A stretch of 64,000 nt of DNA from the NCBI GenBank assembly GCA_024398105.1, contig JAKSJP010000007.1, positions 1 to 64,000 on the forward strand. Reading direction: 5' to 3'. This document shows, piece by piece, positions 16,580 through 23,903 of the stretch. The notes below the pieces were generated by a model. It was given only the letters and a program-made list of their open reading frames with translations, searched no databases and was not told where the DNA came from. The position numbers were made by a program, and so were the translations under genes. Within the stretch, counting starts at the first letter, position 1; each line of letters begins with the position of its first letter. Origin of the DNA: Bacteroidales bacterium (GTDB lineage Bacteria; Bacteroidota; Bacteroidia; Bacteroidales; UBA932).

Positions 16580-16835
16580 CTAGAAAAATAGTTACTTTAA
16601 AGGGTGGCGCCCTAGAAATATAGTAGATTCTCCTAGAGATTTAGTAAAATCCTCCTAGAGAAATAGTGACTTTGGGGATGCCTCCTAGAAAAATAGTAAA
16701 ACTGCCATTTTGTTGCCGTCATGACGCCTTCAGGAAGACGTCAGACGACATGTTGCCATAGTACAACTTGCTGATTATCTTGAATCTAGATTTATAGTAA
16801 CCGCAAGTTGTGCGAACTAGAAAAATAGTGACTTT
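16580..16835. repeat. Seven iteron-like direct repeats, candidate replication origin
   Basis: The unit CTAGAAAAATAGTGACTTT and variants recur, all in one direction, starting at 16580, 16612, 16633, 16655, 16685, 16786 and 16817. The intervals are 32, 21, 22, 30, 101 and 31 bp, close to whole turns of the helix, so copies would lie on one face. Such arrays are bound by Rep_3 initiators like the one at 12000. The last copy touches the stop codon of the 110-aa gene. The link to that Rep protein is inference. Confidence 0.7.
16763..16811. repeat. 9-bp inverted repeat around the sixth iteron
   Basis: ACAACTTGC (16763-16771) and GCAAGTTGT (16803-16811) are exact reverse complements and enclose one iteron copy. 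Together with the palindrome CGTCATGACG at 16717-16726 they form a likely protein-binding or strand-opening region of the origin. Confidence 0.5.
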
Positions 16836-17168
16836 CTAGTCAGCATATCTGCTGATGAAATCCTTCGTTTCCTGAGATTGTCTTTTTACATAGTCTTCGA
16901 CAATGATCTCAACCATGTCGGCAATGCCGATGGTCTTTTCATTTGCGGACAGAGTCCGATAGTAGCTTAGCGCTCTGATCTTCTTGTATAGCCCTGACGG
17001 GATTGTGATAGTCGTCTTGGCAGACGATTCTTCATTCTTCTTTGCTGGCTTTTTCTTTTTCGCCGCAGACTTCATCTGCGGGGCTTCTGCAATTGTAGGT
17101 TCCTGTGATGGCTTATCGTCCTGGACCAGTCCCAGGACCTTCATGAAATCTTTCTCCTGTTCTGTCAT
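16836..17168 (-). CDS. Ribbon-helix-helix-like DNA-binding protein (110 aa)
   Basis: A small basic protein. Residues 1-45 are a charged linker with a lysine block (AAKKKKPAKKN). Residues 50-95 look like a ribbon-helix-helix domain: a TTITIPSGLYKKI strand, then two helices ending MVEIIVEDYVKRQ. It resembles the DUF3408-type and ParG-like accessory proteins of mobile elements. It is transcribed away from the mobilization operon and ends at the last iteron. A 14-bp inverted repeat at 17191-17263, just before its start, is a likely autoregulatory site. Roles in partition, relaxosome formation or copy control are possible; I cannot choose. Confidence 0.6.
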   Translation of the reverse strand: MTEQEKDFMKVLGLVQDDKPSQEPTIAEAPQMKSAAKKKKPAKKNEESSAKTTITIPSGLYKKIRALSYYRTLSANEKTIGIADMVEIIVEDYVKRQSQETKDFISRYAD

Positions 17169-17190
17169 AGTTGTCTCATTAGGTCATTGC

Positions 17191-17263
17191 GCAATTATAT
17201 CATTATCTCGTTGTCTCACTCGTTGCTGGGTGTAACTACATAATTATCAAATGATATAATTGC
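17191..17263. promoter_or_regulatory. 14-bp perfect inverted repeat, probable operator
   Basis: GCAATTATATCATT (17191-17204) and AATGATATAATTGC (17250-17263) are exact reverse complements, 45 bp apart, between the divergent 110-aa RHH-like gene and the mobilization operon. Separated inverted sites of this sort are typical for ribbon-helix-helix repressors that loop or cooperate. Confidence 0.6.
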
Positions 17264-17285
17264 TTAACAAATGTACTAAATACTG

Positions 17286-17310
17286 AAACTTTGTACGAAA
17301 TTTTAATCAC
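17286..17310 (+). promoter_or_regulatory. Promoter-operator of the mobilization operon (O4)
   Basis: AAACTTTG (17286-17293) is one mismatch from TAnnTTTG. The half site TGTACGAA (17292-17299) overlaps its end, exactly as the full palindromes overlap the promoter ends at 11932 and 25737. The second half is poorly kept (12 of 19 positions match in total), so binding may be weak. Confidence 0.4.
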
Positions 17311-17367
17311 TTTTAAAATTCTTTTCCTACACTTGCAGAAGAAACTGCTGAATTCCGAGTGACTACT

Positions 17368-17425
17368 GTGGTGGGTAGGCAAGATGTCCTTTCGTATTAC
17401 ACGAAAGGGAAAGCCTACCCACCAC
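17368..17425. other. Large two-step hairpin, candidate oriT
   Basis: GTGGTGGGTAGGC (17368-17380) pairs exactly with GCCTACCCACCAC (17413-17425). Inside, CCTTTCGT (17388-17395) pairs with ACGAAAGG (17401-17408) around ATTAC. The hairpin stands 40 bp before the relaxosome operon, where origins of transfer usually lie. The nick site cannot be named from the sequence alone. A regulatory hairpin in the leader is the alternative. Confidence 0.5.
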
Positions 17426-17465
17426 GAACACCAGACGAGCAGCGTTTGACAAGTTCTTTGACAGT

Positions 17466-18203
17466 ATGAAGACAGATGAGCGCCAGGTTATGGTCTGCAC
17501 AAGAATGACCGATGCCGAAATGGCAACGCTTCGGGAGATGATGCTCCTGGAGGGCTATACCTCACGTTCCAGGTTCATCCGTGACCATCTGTTTTCAAGA
17601 CCTGTCAGACGAAAGATAATTGCCGTCACCTCTGCCGATGTCTCAAGGCAGGTGGTACAGATGGCGACCGATCTCAGAAAGATCGGAATCAACGTGAACC
17701 AGCTGACCAAGCGGTTCAACACCTTAAGCAAAATACAGAACAAGGAAGGGAAACCTGTAGTCAACACTGACTCGGTTACCCGTATTGCCTCCAGCTTCGA
17801 GAGCCTGTTCAATCAGGCAGTCTCGGGACTGGAGGACCTTGCGTCTGCAATCAACAACAATATCATAACCCAAAACAAAAGTCAATCTATGCAGACTATC
17901 ACAATCACTGGCAACCTGTGCGCTGATGCGGAGGTGCGCCAGTCGGGTGACATCGAGATGATGTCATTCAAGGTTGCTGTGAACGAGCGCAGCGGTGAAG
18001 AGGAGACAAAGACCTTCTACTCGTGCAGTATGAGGAAGACAGGAGTGCTCCAGTTCCTCAAGAAGGGCCGAAAGGTTCTTGCCTCAGGCGACTTCCGTCA
18101 GAAGGTCGTTGAAAAGGAGGGCAAGACCTATGTAAACAACGATATCAGAGTTTCAAAGCTCGAACTTCTCAACTCTGGTGCAGTGGACGATCTTCCTGAA
18201 TAG
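17466..18203 (+). CDS. MobC-like relaxosome accessory protein fused to single-stranded DNA-binding protein (245 aa)
   Basis: Two domains are joined in one frame. Residues 1-60 form a ribbon-helix-helix type segment (VMVCTRMTDAEMATLREMM) and residues 61-135 the helical MobC-like part (DLRKIGINVNQLTKRFN). Residues 142-245 are an OB-fold SSB, starting MQTITITGNLCADAEVRQS and including YSCSMRKTGVLQFLKKGRKV. Met142 (ATG 17889) could also be a start for free SSB. The protein should help the relaxase melt oriT and protect the transferred strand. It begins the operon relaxase, coupling protein, unknown. The SSB lacks the acidic C-terminal tip of housekeeping SSB apart from DDLPE. Confidence 0.75.
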   Translation: MKTDERQVMVCTRMTDAEMATLREMMLLEGYTSRSRFIRDHLFSRPVRRKIIAVTSADVSRQVVQMATDLRKIGINVNQLTKRFNTLSKIQNKEGKPVVNTDSVTRIASSFESLFNQAVSGLEDLASAINNNIITQNKSQSMQTITITGNLCADAEVRQSGDIEMMSFKVAVNERSGEEETKTFYSCSMRKTGVLQFLKKGRKVLASGDFRQKVVEKEGKTYVNNDIRVSKLELLNSGAVDDLPE

Positions 18204-18211
18204 TCATTGCC

Positions 18212-18841
18212 ATGGTCGTCAAAATCCAACCAGCATCATCCAACATCGCCACCCTCCTGGACTACAATGACAGGAAGGTGGATGCCGGTGTTGCCAAGAT
18301 TGTGCATGCTGAAGGATTTGCCGAGGCGACCAGGGATTGCATTCAGGAGACTCTAGAAGCAAGGAAGAGGCTGAGCTTCCGGTCCGACAACGTGAATTTC
18401 CACGCTTCCATCAACCCTTCGGCAAAAGATGACATGGATGAGAGGACAGTGGTTGAGTTCGCAAGGGAACTCATGGAGAAACTCGGATACGGCGGCCAGC
18501 CTCTTCTTATCTATCAGCATTCCGACACGGGCAGAATCCATTATCATGTGGTTTCTTCCCGTATCGGTCCTGATGGGCACAAGATCAATGACGATTTCGA
18601 ACGGCGTAGATGTCAGGATATCATGAAGGAACTGGCTCCGAAATACGGATTCTCGGTCGAGCCGCCAAGAGGCAGGAAATCGGCAAAAACAGAGGACTCT
18701 GCGGCAGAAACGGCAGAGAAAATGGCAGAAACGGCAATCGCGGCAATGTTCAGCGGCAACAACGGCAGTCGCAGCGAGGACGAAGACTATGACCGTAAGG
18801 TCAAGCAGAAGCTCGCAAAAGAGAATCATCAGAAGTTGTAG
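18212..18841 (+). CDS. Short relaxase / mobilization nuclease (209 aa)
   Basis: Nicks oriT and carries the strand into the recipient. The HUH-type motif is clear: His103-Ser-Asp105 followed by His110-Tyr-His112 (YQHSDTGRIHYHVV). A conserved FHASINP stretch lies at 63-69, and Tyr18 (LLDYND) is the likely nucleophile. Only the nuclease domain is present, with a 50-residue charged Glu/Ala tail; relaxases of Bacteroides elements are usually 300-400 aa, so this is short. It starts 8 bp after the MobC-SSB gene and ends 3 bp before the coupling protein. It corresponds in position to mobB of the CTnDOT group. Confidence 0.8.
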   Translation: MVVKIQPASSNIATLLDYNDRKVDAGVAKIVHAEGFAEATRDCIQETLEARKRLSFRSDNVNFHASINPSAKDDMDERTVVEFARELMEKLGYGGQPLLIYQHSDTGRIHYHVVSSRIGPDGHKINDDFERRRCQDIMKELAPKYGFSVEPPRGRKSAKTEDSAAETAEKMAETAIAAMFSGNNGSRSEDEDYDRKVKQKLAKENHQKL

Positions 18842-18844
18842 TGT

Positions 18845-20761
18845 ATGGAAGCAAGATACAAACCGATGCTCAATCTCTTTCTAGTGATCTCCATGGGGAT
18901 TGTGGCTGCGATGGTCTATTACAGGGCTTACGCTCTCTGGTATTCGCTGGGATATACAAGCGGTCTGGTACACGAGATTATGGGTAATGTCTACCGAAGC
19001 CATCTGATGGACTCGCAGGTTCCGCTGAAGCTGCTCGCGCTGTTCTTTGCAACCTTTTCGTTGTCGATCAAGACAGGTGCAAGCAAGGATATTCCGTGGA
19101 TGGACATTATAAGCCGGCTGGTGTTAGGGGTGCTGATGTTCTTCGGATCAGACATGGTCCTGAGAGGATATGTGACGAATACAAGATATCTTGTCTATGT
19201 AGTATTGCTGCTGACAGGATACATCTGCTACTGGTCCGGAGCCATCAGGCTTGGCCGACGTATCCGACATCATGCACATGATCTCGATGACGAGGATGAC
19301 ACCTTCAAGCAGTGCAAGGATCTCATCGAGAACGATTACAGCATCAACATCCCGATGAAGTATCAGTGGAAGAAGACGATGCATGATGGCTGGATCAATG
19401 TGATCAATCCGTTTCGTGCGACTCTGGTCATCGGTATTCCTGGCTCCGGAAAGTCCTATTCTGTATATGGACCGTACATACATCAGATGATCCGAAAGGG
19501 ATATGCGATGTTCGTATACGACTACAAGTATCCTGACCTGACAGAGATTGTGTACAATGAACTGCTGGACAACTACGACTGTTATGACATCAAGCCTAAG
19601 ATGTACTGCGTCAACTTCGATGATCCGGAGCACTCGCACAGGTTCAATCCTATTCACAAGGATTACCTCCGGGATCCTGCTGACGCTACTGAGATTGCCG
19701 AGCTCATCATGCTCAATGTCAACAAGGGTGCTGAGACGAAGGAGGACTTCTTCTCGATGTCAGCCAAGTGCTACATTGACTTGCTGATGTGGTTTCTGCG
19801 AATCTATGAGGATGGCAAGTTCTGTACATTCCCGCATCTGATCTGGCTCATGGGACAGTCCTACAAGGATGCGTTCGATGTGATTCAAAAGTATGCAGAT
19901 AAGTATCCGGAACTTGGTGTAAAACTGGCTGCATTCGCAGATGCCGCTCGTGACAAGGCAATGGATCAGCTGCAGGGACAGATTGCTTCAGCACGAATCC
20001 CTCTTCTGAAGTTCTGCGATCCTGGACTTGCGTGGATCCTGTCAGGCAATGATTTTACGCTTGACATCAACAATCCTTCAGAACCGAAGATCGTCTGTAT
20101 CGGTAACAATCCTGACCGCCAATCCATATACGGTACTACCTTGGCTCTTCTGACATCACGTCTGTTCAAGCAGATCAACCATAAGGGACTCAGGCATTCG
20201 GCAGTGCTCATCGATGAGCTGCCGACAATCTATCTGAAGGGCCTCGATAACCTGATCAATACGGCTCGATCCAACAAGGTGGCCGTAGTCATTGGATCTC
20301 AGGATAAGAGCCAGATCGTACGAGACTATGACTCCAAGGAGGCTGATGTCATCTTCAACACAGTTGGCAATGTGTTCTCGGGTGCCGTGAAAGGAAAGAC
20401 CGCAGAGGAACTGTCCAAGTCCTTCGGTAAGGAGCTTCGTCCTGCCTGGAGTCATCAGACAGGAGACTCGAACCAGTCCGAGACACTGTCATACCAGATG
20501 AGAGATGTGCTGCCTCGTCACAAGATCGAGGCGCTGTCCCAGGGAGTCTTCTGTGGCTATGTCGCTGACACCAACAAACAGAAGATCCGTCAGAAGCTCT
20601 TCTGTGGCGAGATCCAGGTAACTCATCAGACACAACATCATGAAAGGATTCCGCAGATATCCTTCTTCGAAGGACAGGATATCAAGGAACGAATAAGAAT
20701 AAACCAGCAGCAGATCCATGACGATGTCGTGAACCTGCTCGAGAAAGAAAAGACAAACTAG
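18845..20761 (+). CDS. Type IV coupling protein, VirD4/TraG family (638 aa)
   Basis: ATPase that brings the relaxosome to a type IV secretion channel. The N-terminus has several transmembrane helices (about residues 8-30, 58-75, 82-100 and 115-135). The Walker A motif is GIPGSGKS near residue 200, and Walker B is LIDELPT near 455, followed by the family segment NKVAVVIGSQDKSQI. The C-terminal region is a TraG-D type domain. In Bacteroides elements this gene is called mobC. It is the only transfer ATPase seen; no VirB4-like gene is present, so the channel must come from elsewhere. Confidence 0.85.
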   Translation: MEARYKPMLNLFLVISMGIVAAMVYYRAYALWYSLGYTSGLVHEIMGNVYRSHLMDSQVPLKLLALFFATFSLSIKTGASKDIPWMDIISRLVLGVLMFFGSDMVLRGYVTNTRYLVYVVLLLTGYICYWSGAIRLGRRIRHHAHDLDDEDDTFKQCKDLIENDYSINIPMKYQWKKTMHDGWINVINPFRATLVIGIPGSGKSYSVYGPYIHQMIRKGYAMFVYDYKYPDLTEIVYNELLDNYDCYDIKPKMYCVNFDDPEHSHRFNPIHKDYLRDPADATEIAELIMLNVNKGAETKEDFFSMSAKCYIDLLMWFLRIYEDGKFCTFPHLIWLMGQSYKDAFDVIQKYADKYPELGVKLAAFADAARDKAMDQLQGQIASARIPLLKFCDPGLAWILSGNDFTLDINNPSEPKIVCIGNNPDRQSIYGTTLALLTSRLFKQINHKGLRHSAVLIDELPTIYLKGLDNLINTARSNKVAVVIGSQDKSQIVRDYDSKEADVIFNTVGNVFSGAVKGKTAEELSKSFGKELRPAWSHQTGDSNQSETLSYQMRDVLPRHKIEALSQGVFCGYVADTNKQKIRQKLFCGEIQVTHQTQHHERIPQISFFEGQDIKERIRINQQQIHDDVVNLLEKEKTN

Positions 20762-20768
20762 TAACGCT

Positions 20769-21197
20769 ATGAAAGAAAAGATTCAACCGATGGGGATTCC
20801 ATCATTCGTAGATCTTATGGACAGAAGCATCGAGGCATACCTTCTTGTGCTTACTTCCTGGACTGATCCAGGCGTGACCAAATATGCTGTCAACAATCTT
20901 CTTCCATATGACTGCAACGTCGGCAGGACCTCAGTGTACAGTCCTGACGAATACGCTATCACTCTCCACTGTAAGGTCAAGGGCGTTCGCTATGGCGAGC
21001 TCGTCCTTCAAGGTATCTTCAACATTGTGAAGGAGACACCTCGCCGTACAACCATCTTCATCCAGTACGATGGTCATCCCGAGACCCTAGGCTACGACTT
21101 CAAGAGCATCACCGAAGCAATTGCTGTGCTTCGTCTCTACTCAGCTGGCAAGATCCGAGGTGCTCAGAACCGGCTGAGGAAGACGAGGGAGGAATAA
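20769..21197 (+). CDS. Hypothetical protein of the mobilization operon (142 aa)
   Basis: I do not recognise a domain. The protein is soluble, mixed alpha/beta, with a YSPDEYAITLHCKVKGVRYGELVLQ beta pair in the middle (residues about 58-82) and a basic helical C-terminus (KIRGAQNRLRKTREE) that could bind nucleic acid. It starts 7 bp after the coupling protein and is followed by a terminator, so it is the last gene of the mobilization operon. A role in relaxosome or coupling is inferred from the operon only. Confidence 0.55.
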   Translation: MKEKIQPMGIPSFVDLMDRSIEAYLLVLTSWTDPGVTKYAVNNLLPYDCNVGRTSVYSPDEYAITLHCKVKGVRYGELVLQGIFNIVKETPRRTTIFIQYDGHPETLGYDFKSITEAIAVLRLYSAGKIRGAQNRLRKTREE

Positions 21198-21200
21198 ACT

Positions 21201-21250
21201 AATAGGCAGCGTAGGTGTGGAAGCCAATCGCTGTCTATTCCTAACTAATT
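21201..21250 (+). terminator. Terminator of the mobilization operon
   Basis: AATAGGCAGCG (21201-21211) pairs with CGCTGTCTATT (21229-21239) with one G-U pair. A TAATTTTT stretch follows at about 21245. Confidence 0.55.
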
Positions 21251-21321
21251 TTTAAGGAAGAATTTATTTCTCTTCACTGCTATAATGGTTTGAGAATTAC
21301 TCTTATAATAAAGAATATTTG

Positions 21322-21329
21322 TATCTTTG
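21322..21329 (+). promoter_or_regulatory. -7 box of the SecB-like cassette
   Basis: TATCTTTG is an exact TAnnTTTG and stands 17 bp before ATG 21347. It rules out the upstream TTG at 21290 as a start. Confidence 0.6.
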
Positions 21330-21346
21330 TCAACAAAAGAAAGTTT

Positions 21347-21937
21347 ATGGGCAAGGAGGATGAGGCTAAAGAATTAATTGGAAATAATTCACAAATAGAA
21401 GACGTAAATATTGATGATCTTCTATTTGCAGATTTGCTGCGCCCGTTCTCTGATACTATTGGCAAACATTTTGAAGGTAGAAAAGCGGTAGTATATCGTG
21501 CTTTGCCAAATCCGGCGACACCGGAATCAATGTATCCTAGAAAGCTTAGAAAGTACGAGACGCTTGCTGAGGTAATTGATGGGTACGAGAAACCATCACC
21601 AGAAGGATTGACCGATGAGGATCAGTTAAGACTTGTAAACCAGCATTATGGCACTTCTGTTTTTACTAATGAAGACGGATTAAGAGCCATGTGGGAAAAG
21701 AGCTATTCGACTAAAACTACGACTAGCGAAAAGAATAGGTACGTGAGAGATATGGGTGATTCTATTGTTCGCCTAATTATTGACGGAATTAGTTCTGGTG
21801 CCTTGCAAAAAGAGATTAGAGAGAGAGATGGCCATCTTAATTTTCTCCAATCAAAGTCTTTTGTAATCGAGGATCACATTGATCGAGAGTATGGGATAAA
21901 CGGCTATAAACCACTGATAATTAAAGATGATGAATAA
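21347..21937 (+). CDS. Unknown protein, first gene of SecB-like cassette (196 aa)
   Basis: No family recognised. The protein is acidic and mostly helical, without signal or membrane segment. Landmarks are a KAVVYRALPNP turn near residue 48, a YETLAEVIDGYEKPSPEGLT stretch near 70 and a helical C-terminus ending IIKDDE. The start at 21347 is fixed by the promoter box 17 bp upstream. The stop overlaps the next gene by about 11 bp, so the three genes of the cassette are translated as a unit. If the cassette is a toxin-antitoxin-chaperone-like unit, this protein or the next would be the toxin or antitoxin, but the sequence does not show which. Confidence 0.6.
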   Translation: MGKEDEAKELIGNNSQIEDVNIDDLLFADLLRPFSDTIGKHFEGRKAVVYRALPNPATPESMYPRKLRKYETLAEVIDGYEKPSPEGLTDEDQLRLVNQHYGTSVFTNEDGLRAMWEKSYSTKTTTSEKNRYVRDMGDSIVRLIIDGISSGALQKEIRERDGHLNFLQSKSFVIEDHIDREYGINGYKPLIIKDDE

Positions 21938-22334
21938 GAGTAACGAACAGTTTAATTTAGTCGGTCACCTTCAAGTAACCGACACTCCTTTGTTATCTCT
22001 GTATGTTGATGTGGAGACTAGCTTTTTGTATTTCTTTCTTAGAGCTTGTGAGGAAGACTATATTTTGAAGAAAATAGATCCAAACGTTGTAATAGATTAT
22101 ATGGATTGTAAAGTAGGTTTGTCTTCGATTTTTGGTACCGAAGGGTGCTATATGTTCCACAAGACCAAGAAACGTCCATTGTCATCAACGTACTTTACAT
22201 TAATCAGCGAGGGTGAAATCAAACAAAAAATGGCACCTTTTAAGATGTTTGATATCTATGATGACATGTTTGGATACGATGAAGTTATTGCACGTCATTA
22301 TATATCAGATAAATACAAGTTGGTTCATTTATAA
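21927..22334 (+). CDS. Unknown protein, second gene of SecB-like cassette (135 aa)
   Basis: No family recognised. The protein is rich in aromatic residues (SLYVDVETSFLYFFLRACEED at residues 23-43, YDDMFGYDEVIARHY near 108-122) and predicted alpha/beta and soluble. A second ATG at 21930 is an equally good start. Overlap with the first gene and a 17-bp gap to the SecB-like gene point to co-translation. Aggregation-prone aromatic stretches would be in keeping with a client of the chaperone encoded next, as in known chaperone-controlled toxin-antitoxin systems. That is inference. Confidence 0.6.
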   Translation: MMNKSNEQFNLVGHLQVTDTPLLSLYVDVETSFLYFFLRACEEDYILKKIDPNVVIDYMDCKVGLSSIFGTEGCYMFHKTKKRPLSSTYFTLISEGEIKQKMAPFKMFDIYDDMFGYDEVIARHYISDKYKLVHL

Positions 22335-22351
22335 TAGAAACGTTGACAACT

Positions 22352-22789
22352 ATGGATGAGAATAAAGATTGGATGACATTACATAATGTCACTGAGACAG
22401 AATATTCTGCATGTCCTGATGATAGACTTGATGAGCTGAAAGGACAGCAACTACGCCTAGGGATTATTACAGCTTTGGAATACAAAGAAGGGATAGATGT
22501 CGTAAAGCTCAATATTGGTTTTAGGGTCGTTGCCGGAGAAAAAACAGCCGTTATTTCATATGCTCTTTCTTTCATTGTGGAGCTTAACGGATGGGCTGAC
22601 ATGAGTCATAATGAGGCGGATGTCCGCATTAATCCTCTGATTAGGAGAATGGTTAAGTTCTGCTATCCTTTTTTGGGCGGTGCCTTAATGAAAAAGACTG
22701 AAGATACAAAACTAGCAAAAATGTATCTCCCAGTTGTTGATGCTGATGAGCTTATGAAGCGAATGATAATTGAGAAATCAGATAAATAG
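22352..22789 (+). CDS. SecB-like chaperone (145 aa)
   Basis: The second half follows the SecB pattern: a beta strand (YALSFIVELNGWADM, about residues 69-84), then INPLIRRMVKFCYPFLGGALM and a closing LPVVDADELMKRM, comparable to the LLPPINFDALY end of SecB. Length (145 aa) fits SecB proteins. Bacteroidota use such stand-alone SecB-like proteins in mobile regions, where they may control toxin-antitoxin pairs rather than general export. It is the last gene of a three-gene cassette with its own promoter (21322) and terminator (22803). The upstream TTG at 22343 is less likely than ATG 22352. Assignment is by eye, without profile support. Confidence 0.55.
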   Translation: MDENKDWMTLHNVTETEYSACPDDRLDELKGQQLRLGIITALEYKEGIDVVKLNIGFRVVAGEKTAVISYALSFIVELNGWADMSHNEADVRINPLIRRMVKFCYPFLGGALMKKTEDTKLAKMYLPVVDADELMKRMIIEKSDK

Positions 22790-22802
22790 TCATGAAAATG
22801 TG

Positions 22803-22833
22803 AACGAGCCCTTAATATGGACTCGTTTTTTTA
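22803..22833. terminator. Bidirectional terminator between convergent genes
   Basis: AACGAGCCC and GGACTCGTT form a stem with one mismatch, followed by seven T on the plus strand. It separates the SecB-like cassette from the minus-strand ArdC-like gene, whose stop codon lies at its edge. Confidence 0.65.
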
Positions 22834-23898
22834 TCTATGCATTCTTTGATGTTGTTGTTCGGATTGACTTTGCTCCTGGGCTTCTTTCAACTCCTTCCCG
22901 ATGTCGGATAGATCAATTGTAGGCCTTTGATTCAGCATTGCTTTCTCGCTGATGAAGTCTGCGGCCTTCGACGCATCGGCAACAACCTGAGTGATTGCCT
23001 TTGGATCTTCGGACAGGACTTCCATCCAGCTCTTGAGATACTGGAGATTGTGCTCGCTGATCGAGGCGTCCAGCCCGGATTTGGTGCAAAGGATAGCACT
23101 ACTGAGTTCAGCAACAAGTTCTTCTCTAGCGTAGTCCATAGATCCAAAAAATCCTCCCATCTCTCGATTGAGCCTAGACTCGACGCCAGTGGAGTGAGTC
23201 ATTTCATGGTACAAGGTACCATAGAAAGCCCCTCGGTCCGGGAATTGCTCACGTTTCGGGATGACAATAGCATCCTCTCTTCTGGAGAAATACGCCTGGT
23301 CGCTGGTCTGTTCTCGGATTTTGCAGACCCATGATTGATCCGCGATCATCTTGTCGATTGCAGGAACAGAGACGTCTCTTGTAGTGTCGACGACAGCCTT
23401 GTACTGCTCCTCAATCTGGGCCATCTTCTCTGGACGGATGTCCTTGAAGTTAGTCTGTGAGATATTGTAGCCTTTGTAATAAAGGAGCGATTCCTTCCGG
23501 ACATATCCTTTCTTGGATTCCTCGTCCATGGCATCGTATGCCTTAGGGTTGATGGTGGGGCGTTTCTGATCACTCTCATCCTTGTACCAGGTCTTGACGC
23601 AAGCGATAGGAAAGGAGTGCTCACCTTTGTTGATGAGCACTCCAAGACGATTACATTGCTTGTCAGTCAGGAACAGTGGATGTTCCCATCCTTTCATCGA
23701 GGAGATGATGGACAGGAAGAACTGATTGAATCCAGAGTAGATGTTTCCGCTGATATTCTGGGCAGGACAAGCATGTGCAGTGATCCATGGCTTCTGCCAG
23801 TTGTCTGCATTGATGTTCTTGAACCTGTCCATGAATATGTCTGCGTACGTTTCCGCCAGAATGGTGGAAACGCTCTTTCCTGACGGCTTCTTTTCCAT
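22831..23898 (-). CDS. ArdC-like protein with zincin-type metallopeptidase domain (355 aa)
   Basis: ArdC-type proteins bind single-stranded DNA and protect incoming DNA. Residues 10-130 match the N-terminal ssDNA-binding domain (WQKPW, NISGNIYSGFNQFFLSI). The C-terminal zincin domain holds the HExxH motif HEMTH at 231-235, followed by YAREELVAEL with the third ligand glutamate. A Gln-rich tail ends the protein. It is the last of three minus-strand genes (primase, DUF4099/DUF3945-type, ArdC-like) with gaps of only 11 and 5 bp. The operon promoter is at 25737-25768 under the palindromic operator, so the protein is probably made at establishment in a new host. Confidence 0.82.
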   Translation of the reverse strand: MEKKPSGKSVSTILAETYADIFMDRFKNINADNWQKPWITAHACPAQNISGNIYSGFNQFFLSIISSMKGWEHPLFLTDKQCNRLGVLINKGEHSFPIACVKTWYKDESDQKRPTINPKAYDAMDEESKKGYVRKESLLYYKGYNISQTNFKDIRPEKMAQIEEQYKAVVDTTRDVSVPAIDKMIADQSWVCKIREQTSDQAYFSRREDAIVIPKREQFPDRGAFYGTLYHEMTHSTGVESRLNREMGGFFGSMDYAREELVAELSSAILCTKSGLDASISEHNLQYLKSWMEVLSEDPKAITQVVADASKAADFISEKAMLNQRPTIDLSDIGKELKEAQEQSQSEQQHQRMHR

Positions 23899-23903
23899 GG
23901 CAA

